Shown here piece by piece: positions 48,858 to 58,540 of a stretch of DNA of 64,000 nucleotides. A model generated the notes under the pieces. That model did not search any database and was not told the origin of the DNA. It saw only the letters and a list, made by a program, of their open reading frames with translations. The stretch is taken from the NCBI RefSeq assembly GCF_029761915.1, contig NZ_CP121695.1, forward strand, positions 7,469,501 through 7,533,500, in the 5' to 3' direction. This stretch comes from Bradyrhizobium sp. CB1650 (GTDB taxonomy: Bacteria > Pseudomonadota > Alphaproteobacteria > Rhizobiales > Xanthobacteraceae). How positions within the stretch are numbered: position 1 is the first letter of the stretch; each line of letters opens with the position of its first letter. The translations under genes were made by a program, and so were the position numbers.

Positions 48858-49676
48858 TCACCTCATCCTTTGTGTGACGACCATCGATATATCAAGTCCG
48901 TTCGGCGGGTTGCGGTAACGGTCGGCAAGACTTTTGAACAAATCACCCATCTGGTCTGGGCGAACAGTAAACTCTCCATAATTAGGATCAAAGAGGGTCG
49001 TCACTTCATTCGATGTCGACGTTGCGATCATGTGGGCGCCACCTTGGGCAAAACGCAAGCTGACCAAATAGACTGATGGATCCTGGGTGACCTCGTTCAC
49101 GATCTGGCCGATGCGCGAAGATGTACCAAACCTATATCGTGTTTGTTCGGCGGACGGATCTAGGCCGGCTTCGCGTAACATCGTGCTTCTTGCATGACGA
49201 TTGTGAGAACCTTCCGCCGTCCCTAAGTCATGATACCGCTGCTGCAGCACCGCGGCTGAGCCGTGAGTTTGAGTACCCGGGCGCAGCGCCCTCATCCGGG
49301 ATGAAGGACTGCTTGGGAGATTGCGGATCCACTCGGCTGCCAATCCAACGCAGATGCCGTTGACATTGGCCTCGGACAATTCAGCAGTCCTGTAATCGAA
49401 CAGAGGAGGAATAGGTCTCGCTGGAGAGGATGGACTTGAGCTGGAGGACAGAGAGGTTATGCTGGAATCTGAGGTGCTTGGACTGTAAATGTTTGCATCG
49501 GAGGTATGTGGCTTGCTGCAGCAGAGCCCCATTTTCTCGGGCAATTCCCCAGGTGACGGGCTCTCCTGTCGAGCGAGATCCATCAGTGTTTGCGCAAATT
49601 CGCTGCTGTCTGCCGGCTGACTCGGTTCGTTAGTTTGATTAGAGCGTGTGGATTGAGCACTAACTCGATTATACAT
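48858..49676 (-). CDS. nopT: Type III effector NopT (YopT/AvrPphB cysteine protease)
   Basis: 272 residues, peptidase family C58. Triad: Cys109 (VNGICVGLAAEW), His215 (GGAHMIAT) and Asp230 (LFDPNYGEF). Autocleavage is predicted between Met49 and Gly50 in ELPEKMGLCCSK; this would expose Gly50 for myristoylation and Cys52/Cys53 for palmitoylation inside the plant cell, as described for NGR234 NopT. A Ser-rich linker (66-86) follows. Residues 1-49 would be the type III secretion signal. A tts box lies about 70-95 bp upstream, so TtsI should control it. It acts in host cells on immunity or symbiosis proteins. Confidence 0.93.
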   Translation of the reverse strand: MYNRVSAQSTRSNQTNEPSQPADSSEFAQTLMDLARQESPSPGELPEKMGLCCSKPHTSDANIYSPSTSDSSITSLSSSSSPSSPARPIPPLFDYRTAELSEANVNGICVGLAAEWIRNLPSSPSSRMRALRPGTQTHGSAAVLQQRYHDLGTAEGSHNRHARSTMLREAGLDPSAEQTRYRFGTSSRIGQIVNEVTQDPSVYLVSLRFAQGGAHMIATSTSNEVTTLFDPNYGEFTVRPDQMGDLFKSLADRYRNPPNGLDISMVVTQRMR

Positions 49677-49741
49677 GGCGGCTCGCCTGCCTCTTCATCG
49701 TACGTGTCCTCAGATCGAGGGCGGGCTGCTTACGCCCTGCC

Positions 49742-49770
49742 TGCGAATGCTATTGCGGCAAGCTGACGAC
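49742..49770 (-). promoter_or_regulatory. tts box of nopT
   Basis: On the minus strand TCGTCAGCTTGCCGCAATAGC keeps the first half of the tts consensus exactly and the second half partly. Position and direction fit nopT. Confidence 0.6.
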
Positions 49771-50434
49771 GAGCTGACAACCAAATACGCTTGGAGAAGC
49801 TTCGGCCCCAGTCGGCTATTTGGCGACTCGACCGCCTCTGCTCATCAGCCCCGCTTCAGATGAGGGTAGTGGCCGACGAGCGACCGGCTCTTGCCGAGCG
49901 ACCGGTAGGCCTAGCTTGAGCAATTCCGGATGCTGTCAGGGCGACCGGATCCCGGCGCGTGGCCTAGGCGGCGCCTGGACAGCGCCTTCGTCAAACTGAA
50001 TTCGGCCATCGCTTTGGCTTCGGTCTCACCATTTCGCGTTACGCCGTTTCGGTCGGCAAATGCTTTTCGTTCCAAAGAGAAATCGCTTCGTAGGATCGTT
50101 CAGTGATTGCCTTGTGACCAGTCGCCTGCCCGGGGAGACGTCGTTGTTGCCGCCGAACCGACGTTCAACACGGTTCCGCAAACACTCGTTTGAATGCCGC
50201 CAAGACCCACACTCCAATCCGCTCCTTGGATAATAATAGGTCTCGAGCGCATACGAGACATCTCCTAAACCGGATCACTATCAGCAGCTCAGCGAATTCA
50301 GGCTCAGCACCCCTGCACAGTGCAACAGGCGATCGGTTCTGACTATATCCGCTTGCGACGCGCGTTCCGGAACGCCGAATCGGTGCTTCTGCACCCGTTC
50401 GGCTCATATTCCGCTGGGAGATCCTTCTCAGCTC
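49771..50434. other. No gene recognised
   Basis: Short frames only. AGCTGAC is repeated next to the nopT tts box. Confidence 0.4.
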
Positions 50435-50854
50435 TCATGCTGTCGCGCTCATCTGGGCGAACAACATTGCAGCTTCTGATGGCCCCAGCCCAACGATGCC
50501 TACAAAGCTCGGCGGCGGCATTGGGATGCCGCGATGAGTGGGTCTCCACAGGTGGAGGCAATATCGACTGTTATTCACATACTGCGAATGTGGCGGATGC
50601 AGTTGCATGACGCACTCCTCCTCATCCCAGAACAGGTCTTTGACAAAGCACATCTCGTCCCAATTCGGACAGCGCCGCGGCGTCGAGACAGCGACATGCT
50701 CCCAGCCAGGACGGACGAATCCACTTATCTTTAGTTCACACCCGCAAGGCCCCTGCACAAGGAACACGCCGCAAGGGCCTGATCCCGGAGCGGTAGCGAA
50801 CCGGCCGTGTTGCACGCGGCCGGCCTCCAGCTTCTCTATCATCTGCGCCCGCAC
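50435..50854 (-). CDS. Conserved hypothetical protein (DUF7694-like)
   Basis: 139 residues. The core GWEHVAVSTPRRCPNWDEMC continuing FVKDLFWDEEECVMQLHPP and YVNNSRYCLHLWRP is a conserved block found in short phage- and island-associated proteins (pattern GWEHVSVS..RCPTWEEM..IKDLFW..EE.V.QFHPP.S.YVN.HP..LHLWR). No known activity. The C-terminal ~25 residues after LHLWRPTHRGIPMPPPSFVG look species-specific. Start at 50854 or the next ATG 12 bp later. Confidence 0.7.
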   Translation of the reverse strand: MRAQMIEKLEAGRVQHGRFATAPGSGPCGVFLVQGPCGCELKISGFVRPGWEHVAVSTPRRCPNWDEMCFVKDLFWDEEECVMQLHPPHSQYVNNSRYCLHLWRPTHRGIPMPPPSFVGIVGLGPSEAAMLFAQMSATA

Positions 50855-51946
50855 GCCCGCTCCTTTGCCTCTCGGATAGTCTTGAACTCGCCGCAGATGA
50901 CGCTGTCTCGCAACTCGTCAACCGGCTCGATCCTCGGCCCAGTGCTCCTGTACCCCACGTCAGTGCACCATCTGAGAAAGCCGCAGATGTCCATCATCAC
51001 TCATTCTCCTGTTATAGTCTTCTAACGCTCGCATTGTGGGCGACGATCGCTGTCAGGGGCCACTGATTGCCTGAGTATGCGCGATAGCACGATCTGCGCG
51101 ATGGCAGTCCGTCGCCGAACAGAGCGCGCATCAGCAGCAACAATGTCCGCCATCGCTCTTCAAGCAAGCGTTAGCGCCCCATTCATGTTTGGTGACCTTC
51201 TAAGCACAAGAACTTGTCGGCTCTTGGCCGTCACCTCCTGTTCAATGAATTGGTCGTCATCATGGCAGGCTCCCTATGGTGGCGTTTGAGATCCACATTC
51301 CATGATGACTCGCAAGACCACTGCCGGTACCAGTTGATGCTTCGCGGCGATCTTACTGCTTGGTGAGATCGTAGTACTTGACCATTCGCAGCTTTAGGTC
51401 GAGTCTGAACAGTGCCAATGCACCGTCTACGTGAGCACGACTGCATTTTACGGGGCTAAATCGAACGGGCTTGCACCAGAGCCGCGGACGCCGGGCGTGA
51501 ACTGTTTTTGCGCTGATAACGTCCAGCGGTTCGCCTGCCATCTCGGTGTCTCCTCGTAAGGTGACGGTCAGAAACAATGATTAGTCGATCTCAATGGGTG
51601 CGACCGTCGGCCGTCTTTCCCGCGTTACTACGATGTAACTCCTAACGCATTGGGGATGACGCCCGCGAAGCGCTCACGCTTTTGCCGCTAATGCGGGTGT
51701 TGTCTTTCAGACATGGACGTCGCGAATCCGACCTTGGACAGTGGCTCCGTGTCGCCAACGCCCGACAGACGCCATATGCATCAAAGCGGTGCCGACACAT
51801 TTCCGTCGTGGCATGTAGATTGCTGTGGCAACGGAACGCGACCTTCAATGCACCGACGATACACGAGCATACCATCGGCCGGATGCTCGCCGCGCTCAGA
51901 CAACAACGATTCTGATACTCGCATTATAAAAGAGGACCGCGAACCT
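50855..51946. other. No gene recognised
   Basis: Only short frames. Minus-strand AGGAGG near 51243 follows a 9-codon frame and precedes a 33-codon stretch without a clear start. Confidence 0.35.
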
Positions 51947-52174
51947 ATGAGTGGTACGAGGCATGCAAAGCCTGGCATTTTTCTGTGGACCAGCGCGACG
52001 TCTGATGAAATGACGCATTGGCGCGCACCAAAGCAAACAACGGACAAGCATTACGGCGCCAATTGTCGCTCTCGGCAGGTGCAAAGGAGGTGGAACCTTT
52101 GGCCGCTGGCCGCACTCCTCATAAATGCGCTGCTTTGGGCCGCTATCTACTGGATCATTTCAGCGCTCTTCTGA
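51947..52174 (+). CDS. Small single-span membrane protein
   Basis: 75 residues; hydrophilic N-terminal two thirds, then a basic stop (RSRQVQRRW) and one transmembrane helix, LWPLAALLINALLWAAIYWI, ending ISALF. GAGG lies upstream of the ATG. Tail-anchored small proteins of this build are frequent in Bradyrhizobium. Function unknown. Confidence 0.5.
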   Translation: MSGTRHAKPGIFLWTSATSDEMTHWRAPKQTTDKHYGANCRSRQVQRRWNLWPLAALLINALLWAAIYWIISALF

Positions 52175-52521
52175 TCTCGCGGATGGCAAAGGCGGAAGGA
52201 GCTTACAGACGCCTCTCGCATGCGGCGGCCGGACCGTATGCGCGCCATCAATCGGACATGGACACCTCTTTCACGGACTTGCTTCCAATGCACATTTCGC
52301 GCGACTACCTGGAAATTCGCCCCTCCGACGAACGCAAAGGAATATTGAGGCATGCCGCAGATACGTCGAATTGGCGAAACTGATATGCCATTGCAGCCGC
52401 AACGAAGTGCCAAACACTGACCTGTAACGGCTCAACATGTCCTCGCGCGGATGTCATCCGGGCTTCCGCATTAGCTGCGACGCAGTGACTGCAAATTGAG
52501 GTCTAGGATTTCGCACTTTCG

Positions 52522-52554
52522 TGATAGCAGGATTAGCTTTCGAGAAGCTGACTA
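52522..52554 (-). promoter_or_regulatory. tts box (near-perfect, orphan)
   Basis: Minus strand: TTAGTCAGCTTCTCGAAAGC followed by TAATCCTGCTA, the best tts match in the window. Downstream on the minus strand (52175-52520) there is only a 55-codon frame starting at ~52438 and no known effector. Confidence 0.75.
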
Positions 52555-52775
52555 ACCAAGTAGACCTGAAGGAGCGTTGGGCAGGCGGCCTGATCCGCCT
52601 TCACCTACGTGTCGCGATCTGGAGCGCGCCAGGAGCGTCAGGATGCCTCGCCCACGGTGCCCCTCAAAGTCCCTTCCAAGCACTGACTTGCTTGCTGAGC
52701 GACGTTTGCGCGGGCCATTGGGTCGGGTAGCGATCAACAGGCTGGGGGCCCTTCTTGATGATCCGCAGCGACGTT

Positions 52776-52982
52776 TTACAGCTCTTCCTCAGGCCACGTA
52801 TCGTCCTCGTTTTTGTGCATCTGCCACACGTGGGCACGCCGAGCCAGCCTGTCGTATTCCACGGCAATTTTAAGCAGCCTGTCCTTGGCTTTTCCGTCGG
52901 CGAGCGCTTCCGCTTTCTTTCGCGTTGCTTCCGCACGGCCTCGCCAGTGGTCGGGCTGGTAGAGTTTACTTTTCGGATTCAT
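52776..52982 (-). CDS. Small helical conserved hypothetical protein
   Basis: 68 residues. HWRGRAEATRKKAEALADGK followed by KDRLLKIAVEYDRLARRAH is a two-helix pattern (W..RA.E.R..AE...D...K..LL.IA..YD.LA.RA) seen in many short alphaproteobacterial proteins, often near regulatory genes. The ATG at 52982 precedes NPKSKLYQPDHW; a TTG 27 bp earlier is in frame. Ends in an acidic tail. Confidence 0.75.
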   Translation of the reverse strand: MNPKSKLYQPDHWRGRAEATRKKAEALADGKAKDRLLKIAVEYDRLARRAHVWQMHKNEDDTWPEEEL

Positions 52983-53185
52983 GCCGAGAGCATGCAATTT
53001 GCAGATCAAAGAAATGCGACACCGGCGCTCCGTATAATCACGTAACAGCGACGCTCGTGCCCTCGGTTGCCCACGCGGACGATCACCATGGACAGCCGCA
53101 ATTCTGAAGCACTAAAGCGCGCCTTGCAGCCGAGGCTCGTACGAAGAATGCACAGCCTCCTCAGACGATGGGATGCACAAGGGGC

Positions 53186-53216
53186 TTGAATCGCACGTAG
53201 CGTTAGATTGTACGAT
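53186..53216 (+). promoter_or_regulatory. MerR-type 19-bp-spacer promoter, copy C
   Basis: TTGAAT and TACGAT 19 bp apart, spacer CGCACGTAGCGTTAGATTG. Sequence downstream to ~53290 (TGCGAATGT) is related to that after copy E. Confidence 0.5.
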
Positions 53217-54029
53217 CCTGCACAAGTTGGAACCACGTCCGACAATCCAGGTGGTCCGGACACGTCATGAGAATTGCGAATGTTTCAAACATCTAAACTC
53301 ACCTGGCGGAACTCGATCAGGACGATAAGATCCTCCAGGCGCATCCTTGTCCGCACTTCGTCGGAGCTGTTCCTGTCGCGGCTGAACGAAATCGCACGTT
53401 TCGAGATCTGCACGGCAGGCGCTTCCATCACCGTATCCTTACCGGAACGGACGCAAGACGGAGGCTCCGCCCCAGATACCCCACCCAACGTCTTCACATA
53501 ACGCAGAACACAGGCGCGACCACATCAAACACAGTCTGGGCGCGCGCCATCATGGTTCGCTCTGCACGATCGAATGCATCATCAACAATGGCTCCCCTTC
53601 AACCCGGCGTCGCGCCTGCTACGGCGTCATTAGTCGGCTGGCGATGTGCTTGGGTGCTCTGGCTCAGCCTTGAGCGCACCTAGCTTTTGCCTGATCTCTC
53701 TGCCTTGCGGCCCGGGCCCGCCCAAGCAATGCCTCGCGACATCCAAGCATGCACCAACCGCACAATCACCGGAAGCTCCCAAATGATCACTTGTTTGGCC
53801 AGCTCACCCGCCAGTGCTTCCCCTCTTCGCGGAGCTCCGCCACTAGAGCAGGTGTCGTTTCGTTATGCCGGACAGATGACCAGCACCGTACAATCAGACC
53901 GCAAGAATGAAAGGACGAGCTTGCCGGCACCGCACTTAAGCAGTTCCGGCCTGTTTCGCGGTTGACAGGTCATGTTGGCGCTTCGCGCCGGAAGAACAAT
54001 ACCGCAGCCTACCGACCTAAAGGGATATC
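53217..54029. other. No gene firmly supported
   Basis: A minus-strand frame at 53285-53497 contains RTRMRLEDLIVLIEFRQVSL and could be a gene fragment; nothing else. Confidence 0.35.
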
Positions 54030-54329
54030 ATGACTCAAGATCAACGAACTCAGCTGCCTTCGCGTCTCAAAGTCTACTACTGCGCCGTCGCTCTTGCCGT
54101 CACAATGACAGCTCTAATGCCCAGGCTGGTCAAAGCGCGCGATCAAGCGCCGACCGCAGAGGAGAAAGAGGCTTGCATGGAGGACGTGTTCCGCCTTTGT
54201 AGCAGTCACATACCAGATGCCACCGCTATCACTGCCTGCCTCAGATCCAGGCAAGCGAGCCTCAGTCAGCAATGTCGCTACGTGATCTCCGTGCGAGACA
54301 CTGGCAAGAAAAGCAGCGACTCGAAGTGA
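54030..54329 (+). CDS. Small exported Cys-containing protein
   Basis: 99 residues. An N-terminal hydrophobic stretch VYYCAVALAVTMTALMP suggests a signal peptide or anchor. The mature part has four Cys in the order EACMEDVFRLCSSHIPD, ITACLRSRQASLSQQC, a pattern of short exported bradyrhizobial proteins that may form two disulfides. AAAGGG lies upstream of the ATG. Function unknown. It ends 144 bp before the carboxylase operon. Confidence 0.7.
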   Translation: MTQDQRTQLPSRLKVYYCAVALAVTMTALMPRLVKARDQAPTAEEKEACMEDVFRLCSSHIPDATAITACLRSRQASLSQQCRYVISVRDTGKKSSDSK

Positions 54330-54473
54330 AGATGTGGCGGCGTGTTCGTTTGCCTCATCCACAGAAGTGGCCCCAGCCTGACCGGCAGGACGGTCGCCCG
54401 AGGTCAGGTGACGAGCATGGCTGCCTACAATTGACCGACGCTCTGGTTCAATCCCGCTTGTCCGGATAGGCGA

Positions 54474-55943
54474 ATGCATAAATTACCCTTCGATACCGTT
54501 CTGATCGCCAACAGGGGTGAGATAGCCGCACGTATCATCAAAACCTTGAATAAGCTTGGGCTTCGTTCTGCAATTGCCTACCATGAGGTTGACGCGGGAA
54601 CCCCGGCCGTCTCACTGGCCGACCTGGCTATTCCGATCAGCGGCCGCACGCCGATCGCAAGCTATCTGGATATCGAGCAGATCATCGCCGCCGCCCACAA
54701 GGCGAACGCCGGCGCGATACATCCGGGTTATGGAATGCTTTCCGAGAATGCGGAATTCGCCAGTAGAGTGATAAAGGCCGGTATTGTATTCATCGGACCC
54801 GCTCCAGAAACTATCGAGCTAATGGGCGATAAGATCCGCGCCCGTAATTTCGTCCAAGGCAACGGCTTTCCAGTCGCCCCCTGCGCCATCGAGGAAGATG
54901 ATCCGGCCACATTCGTTTCGAGAGCCCGGGCTATTGGAGTTCCTTTGCTCGTGAAGCCATCAAGTGGCGGTGGCGGCAAGGGGATGCGGATTGTACGCGA
55001 CCCCGCTACGTTGGAGGCAGCCATTGAGCAGGCGAGCAGTGAAGCGCGTCGCTACTTTGGAGATGGCCGACTTTATGTTGAACGATATATCGAAAGGCCG
55101 CGACATATTGAAGTACAGGTGCTCGGTGACTCCTTCGGTAACCTGGTCCATCTCTTCGAGCGCGAATGTTCGGTGCAGCGCCGTTTCCAGAAGATCATCG
55201 AGGAAACGCCCTCGCCAGCACTATCACCAGAATTGCGGACCCGGATTTGCGAAACCGCCGTCGGCATCGCCCGTGCAGCGAATTATCAGAATGCAGGAAC
55301 GGTCGAGTTCATTTTCAGCGGCGGAGAATTCTACTTTCTGGAAATGAATACACGCCTTCAGGTCGAACATCCGGTGACCGAGATGATCACCGGCGTCGAT
55401 CTGATCGCCGAACAAGTCTATGCGGCAGCGGGCCGAAAACTTGCACTTTCGCAGTCCGACATTGTTTCAAATGGGCATGCAATCGAGCTCAGGGTTTGCG
55501 CGGAGGCTCCCGAACGCGGATACGTCCCGACCACCGGCAAAGTACTTCTTATCGAGTATCCGGATGGCGTACGAATCGACAGCGGCATCATGCAAGGCCA
55601 GCACATCACGCCGGCATTCGATTCCATGCTCGCCAAGATCATCGTGCATTCACCGACCCGCATAGAGGCTGCGCTGAAAGCCTATCGCGCCGTTCGCGAA
55701 CTGGTTCTACTTGGGTGCGAGACCAACGCGAGCTTGCTCGCCCAGATTCTTTGCGACGAGGCATTTCTTGGCGGTCAGTTCCATACGGGATACCTAGAAG
55801 AACACCCACATCTCGCAGCCGGCAACTTTGCTGCCGAAATGTCTGCGTTCCTGGCATCTGCGGCTCTTCTGACAAGACCGGTCCGCGAGTCGGCCGATGC
55901 CGTGCCCGAGCTTCACGCAGCGCTCGGTAGTTGGAGAAATTGA
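54474..55943 (+). CDS. Acyl-CoA carboxylase, biotin carboxylase subunit
   Basis: 489 residues with the three parts of biotin carboxylase: FDTVLIANRGEIAARIIKTL, the ATP-grasp Gly-rich loop KPSSGGGGKGMRIV with the carboxylase site HIEVQVLGD and FERECSVQRRFQKIIEE, and EMNTRLQVEHPVTEMITG. It carboxylates biotin with ATP and bicarbonate. It lacks the C-terminal biotin domain seen in MccA/PccA alpha subunits; that is supplied by the next gene. GGATAGG precedes the ATG. First of three tightly packed genes. Confidence 0.93.
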   Translation: MHKLPFDTVLIANRGEIAARIIKTLNKLGLRSAIAYHEVDAGTPAVSLADLAIPISGRTPIASYLDIEQIIAAAHKANAGAIHPGYGMLSENAEFASRVIKAGIVFIGPAPETIELMGDKIRARNFVQGNGFPVAPCAIEEDDPATFVSRARAIGVPLLVKPSSGGGGKGMRIVRDPATLEAAIEQASSEARRYFGDGRLYVERYIERPRHIEVQVLGDSFGNLVHLFERECSVQRRFQKIIEETPSPALSPELRTRICETAVGIARAANYQNAGTVEFIFSGGEFYFLEMNTRLQVEHPVTEMITGVDLIAEQVYAAAGRKLALSQSDIVSNGHAIELRVCAEAPERGYVPTTGKVLLIEYPDGVRIDSGIMQGQHITPAFDSMLAKIIVHSPTRIEAALKAYRAVRELVLLGCETNASLLAQILCDEAFLGGQFHTGYLEEHPHLAAGNFAAEMSAFLASAALLTRPVRESADAVPELHAALGSWRN

Positions 55944-55944
55944 C

Positions 55945-56448
55945 GTGCATCACTCATTCGAGGTCGACGGCGTATATCATGAATTGTGGCTTTCACCCAG
56001 CCAGCAGGGCTACCGGCTCCATCTCCGAGACCAGGTGATTACCCCTGTCGCGTTCACCCATTGCAATGAGAGTAGCGGCATCTTGACCATTGCCGGCCAG
56101 AGCGAGCCGGTCAGGTTCGCCATCGAGGGGGATCTCATTCACCTCCACATCCACGGCAGGACGCGCATTTTGCGCTACAATGACCCGTTGCGAGCGTGCG
56201 CATCCGAGAACAACGAGACTCACGCTCTGGTGGCCCGGGCGCCGATGCCTGGCTTTGTTGTTGCGGTCACAGTTTCGTCTGGTCAATCGGTCTCGGCGGG
56301 AATGGCACTGATGCGGATTGAAAGCATGAAGCTGGAAACGATCATACGCTCACCACAGGATGGCATCGTCGATCGAATTCACGTCAAGGAAGGTGAGAGC
56401 TTCGAGCACGACGCTGTGCTGGTCACGATCTCTAAGGAAGGGCGCTGA
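55945..56448 (+). CDS. Biotin carboxyl carrier protein subunit
   Basis: 167 residues starting at GTG one base after the carboxylase stop. The C-terminal ~70 residues form a biotinyl domain with the target lysine in IESMKLETII (canonical AMKM, here SMKL) and APMPGFVVAVTVSSGQSV. The N-terminal ~90 residues are beta-rich (VDGVYHELWLSPS) and correspond to the linker domain of MccA-type alpha subunits. So the alpha subunit is split in two genes here. Confidence 0.88.
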   Translation: MHHSFEVDGVYHELWLSPSQQGYRLHLRDQVITPVAFTHCNESSGILTIAGQSEPVRFAIEGDLIHLHIHGRTRILRYNDPLRACASENNETHALVARAPMPGFVVAVTVSSGQSVSAGMALMRIESMKLETIIRSPQDGIVDRIHVKEGESFEHDAVLVTISKEGR

Positions 56449-56449
56449 A

Positions 56450-58057
56450 ATGCAGCGGATCGGTTCCGTGGCGAACGTGAACTCGCAGGATTTTCGTCGC
56501 AACGACCTGCACAACAGACAACTTGCCGCCGAATTGAAGGAGCGCCAACGCGTTGCCCGCTTCCACAGGCCTGAGCGGGACTTCGAGCGGCTGCGTCGGC
56601 AGAATAAACTATTTGTTCGTGAGCGGCTCGAGGCCTTGCTCGATCCGGAAACTCCGTTCCTAGAGCTTTCGACGCTGGCGGCTAACAAGGCATACGACGG
56701 CGAGGTGCCCGGCGCCGCCCAGGTTGTCGGCATCGGCATTGTGGCGGGGCGTGAGGTTATTGTTCACGCCGACGATGCCAGCGTGAAGAGCGGCGCATGG
56801 TATCCACTCTCGGTCAAGAAGATCGTGCGCACACTGGATATAGCCATCGAGAACCGTCTGCCGGTGGTTCACCTGTGCGACTGCGCCGGCGGATTCCTGC
56901 CTTTGCAGGCGGAATTCTTTGCTGATCGCTACCATGCCGGTCGAATTCTCCGCAATCAATCCGTTCTCTCGAAGATGGGGGTGCCGCAGGTCGCCATCGT
57001 CATGGGCCACTGCACCGCGGCCGGGGCCTACGTCCCTGCGCTTAGTGAATACAACATTATTGTCGAAGGCACTGGAGCGATTTTTCTCGGGGGCCCTCCG
57101 GTCGTGAAGGCTGCCACCGGTGAACAAGTGTCCGCCGACGAACTTGGCGGCGCCCTCATGCATACCAGCGTGTCGGGTACCTGTGATTACTTCGCAAGCT
57201 CCGAAATCCATGCGATTGCGATTGCGCGCGACGTCGTTGCTCGCTTCCACCAACCGGCGAAGACCTCGATCGATCGAGTGGCCCCCGAGCCGCCCGCCTA
57301 TAGTGCGTCCGAACTCTACGGCATCATTCCAAAGGACGCGCGAGCGCAGTTCGACATGCGAGAGATCATCGCTCGTCTGGTCGATGGCAGCCGATTTCAA
57401 GAATACCAGCCGCGCTATGCGACATCACTCGTGTGCGGCCTTGCGCGACTTCATGGATATCAAATCGGGATCCTTGCCAATAATGGCGTGCTGTTCGGCG
57501 ACAGCGCGCTGAAGGGGACTCATTTCATTCAATTGTGCGACAAGAACCGGACGCCCCTGCTCTTCCTGCAGAACGTAACTGGCTTTATGGTTGGGCGCGA
57601 ATATGAACGGCGTGGGATCACCAAGGACGGCGCCAAGCTGATCATGGCGGTGTCCGGAGCGTCCGTGCCGAAGTTTACGATCATTTGCAATAGCTCGCAC
57701 GGCGCAGGAACTTACGCCATGTCGGGACGCGCGTTTGACCCTCGATTCGTGTTCAGCTGGCCGAATTCTCAGATATCTGCGATGGGCGCCGAGCAGGCCG
57801 CCGGAGTTCTCACCCACGTCAAGGCGAGACAATTGGCTCGCGCCGGAGGGCGCCTCTCGGAGCAGGAATTGGCAGCCATTCGAGCACCAATTCTTGAAGA
57901 ATATCGCGAGCGGTCAAGTGCCTATTATGCGACCTCGGAAATCTGGGACGACGGCATTCTCGATCCTGTCGATACCAGAACTGCCCTCGCAATCGCATTG
58001 AGCGCTTCGCTAAATGCGCCGATAGATGCGCCGCAGTACGGCGTATTCCGACTGTAA
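56450..58057 (+). CDS. Acyl-CoA carboxylase, carboxyltransferase beta subunit
   Basis: 535 residues, the length of MccB/PccB. Family segments: RERLEALLDPETPFLELSTL, the acyl-CoA and biotin sites GHCTAAGAYVPALSEYNII, FLGGPPVVKAATGEQVSADE, LGGALMHTSVSGTCDYFA, and TGFMVGREYERRGITKDGAK. HC.AGGAY-type and GITKDGAK motifs point to the methylcrotonyl/geranyl-CoA branch. The start at 56450 follows the BCCP gene by one base. The operon lacks the other leucine-degradation genes, so the substrate is uncertain. Confidence 0.92.
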   Translation: MQRIGSVANVNSQDFRRNDLHNRQLAAELKERQRVARFHRPERDFERLRRQNKLFVRERLEALLDPETPFLELSTLAANKAYDGEVPGAAQVVGIGIVAGREVIVHADDASVKSGAWYPLSVKKIVRTLDIAIENRLPVVHLCDCAGGFLPLQAEFFADRYHAGRILRNQSVLSKMGVPQVAIVMGHCTAAGAYVPALSEYNIIVEGTGAIFLGGPPVVKAATGEQVSADELGGALMHTSVSGTCDYFASSEIHAIAIARDVVARFHQPAKTSIDRVAPEPPAYSASELYGIIPKDARAQFDMREIIARLVDGSRFQEYQPRYATSLVCGLARLHGYQIGILANNGVLFGDSALKGTHFIQLCDKNRTPLLFLQNVTGFMVGREYERRGITKDGAKLIMAVSGASVPKFTIICNSSHGAGTYAMSGRAFDPRFVFSWPNSQISAMGAEQAAGVLTHVKARQLARAGGRLSEQELAAIRAPILEEYRERSSAYYATSEIWDDGILDPVDTRTALAIALSASLNAPIDAPQYGVFRL

Positions 58058-58423
58058 GGCAGGACCGAACACGGGTGGCTCACCGCCTCATGCGGGCGGA
58101 TCAAGGCGTCGATCGCTCTATGAAGCCTGTCCTGCGCACCTTCATTCACAATTTTTTTGTAGAGCCCAGCTGAGATCGGGGTCCATCTCCCAGCACCAAT
58201 ACTCGCGAAGCAGGTAGAGGAAGCCGCTTCAATGCTCCACGAGGGCGGCGCCCGAAAGCAAAAAGGCTTTGAAGGATGCGGTGATCCGGCCGGAACACCG
58301 CGGTAAAGAGGCCGCTGCGGACCCGGCAAGCGGGCGCGAGACAGTGCCATCGGTCCTGGCAAGAAACTACAGCGTTCTAACTGGCCGACGATCTCGTCTC
58401 GACGGCACCACGAAAAGGAGAGC
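58058..58423. other. No gene recognised
   Basis: No frame with family resemblance; no clear terminator after the carboxylase operon. Confidence 0.4.
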
Positions 58424-58454
58424 TTGACCCTCACGTAGCGTCAGGTTGTAGCCT
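58424..58454 (+). promoter_or_regulatory. MerR-type 19-bp-spacer promoter, copy D (trpD-like gene)
   Basis: TTGACC and TAGCCT 19 bp apart with the dyad CTCACGTAGCGTCAGG. About 87 bp upstream of the trpD-like start, the closest of the six copies to a gene. Confidence 0.55.
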
Positions 58455-58540
58455 CGCCAAGGGTGCCCACACTCAACCGACTGCCGCCTCAAGCGTCGCG
58501 GAAGAGATCGAGGGTTTCGACAAGGAACGTGTGAAGTTGG

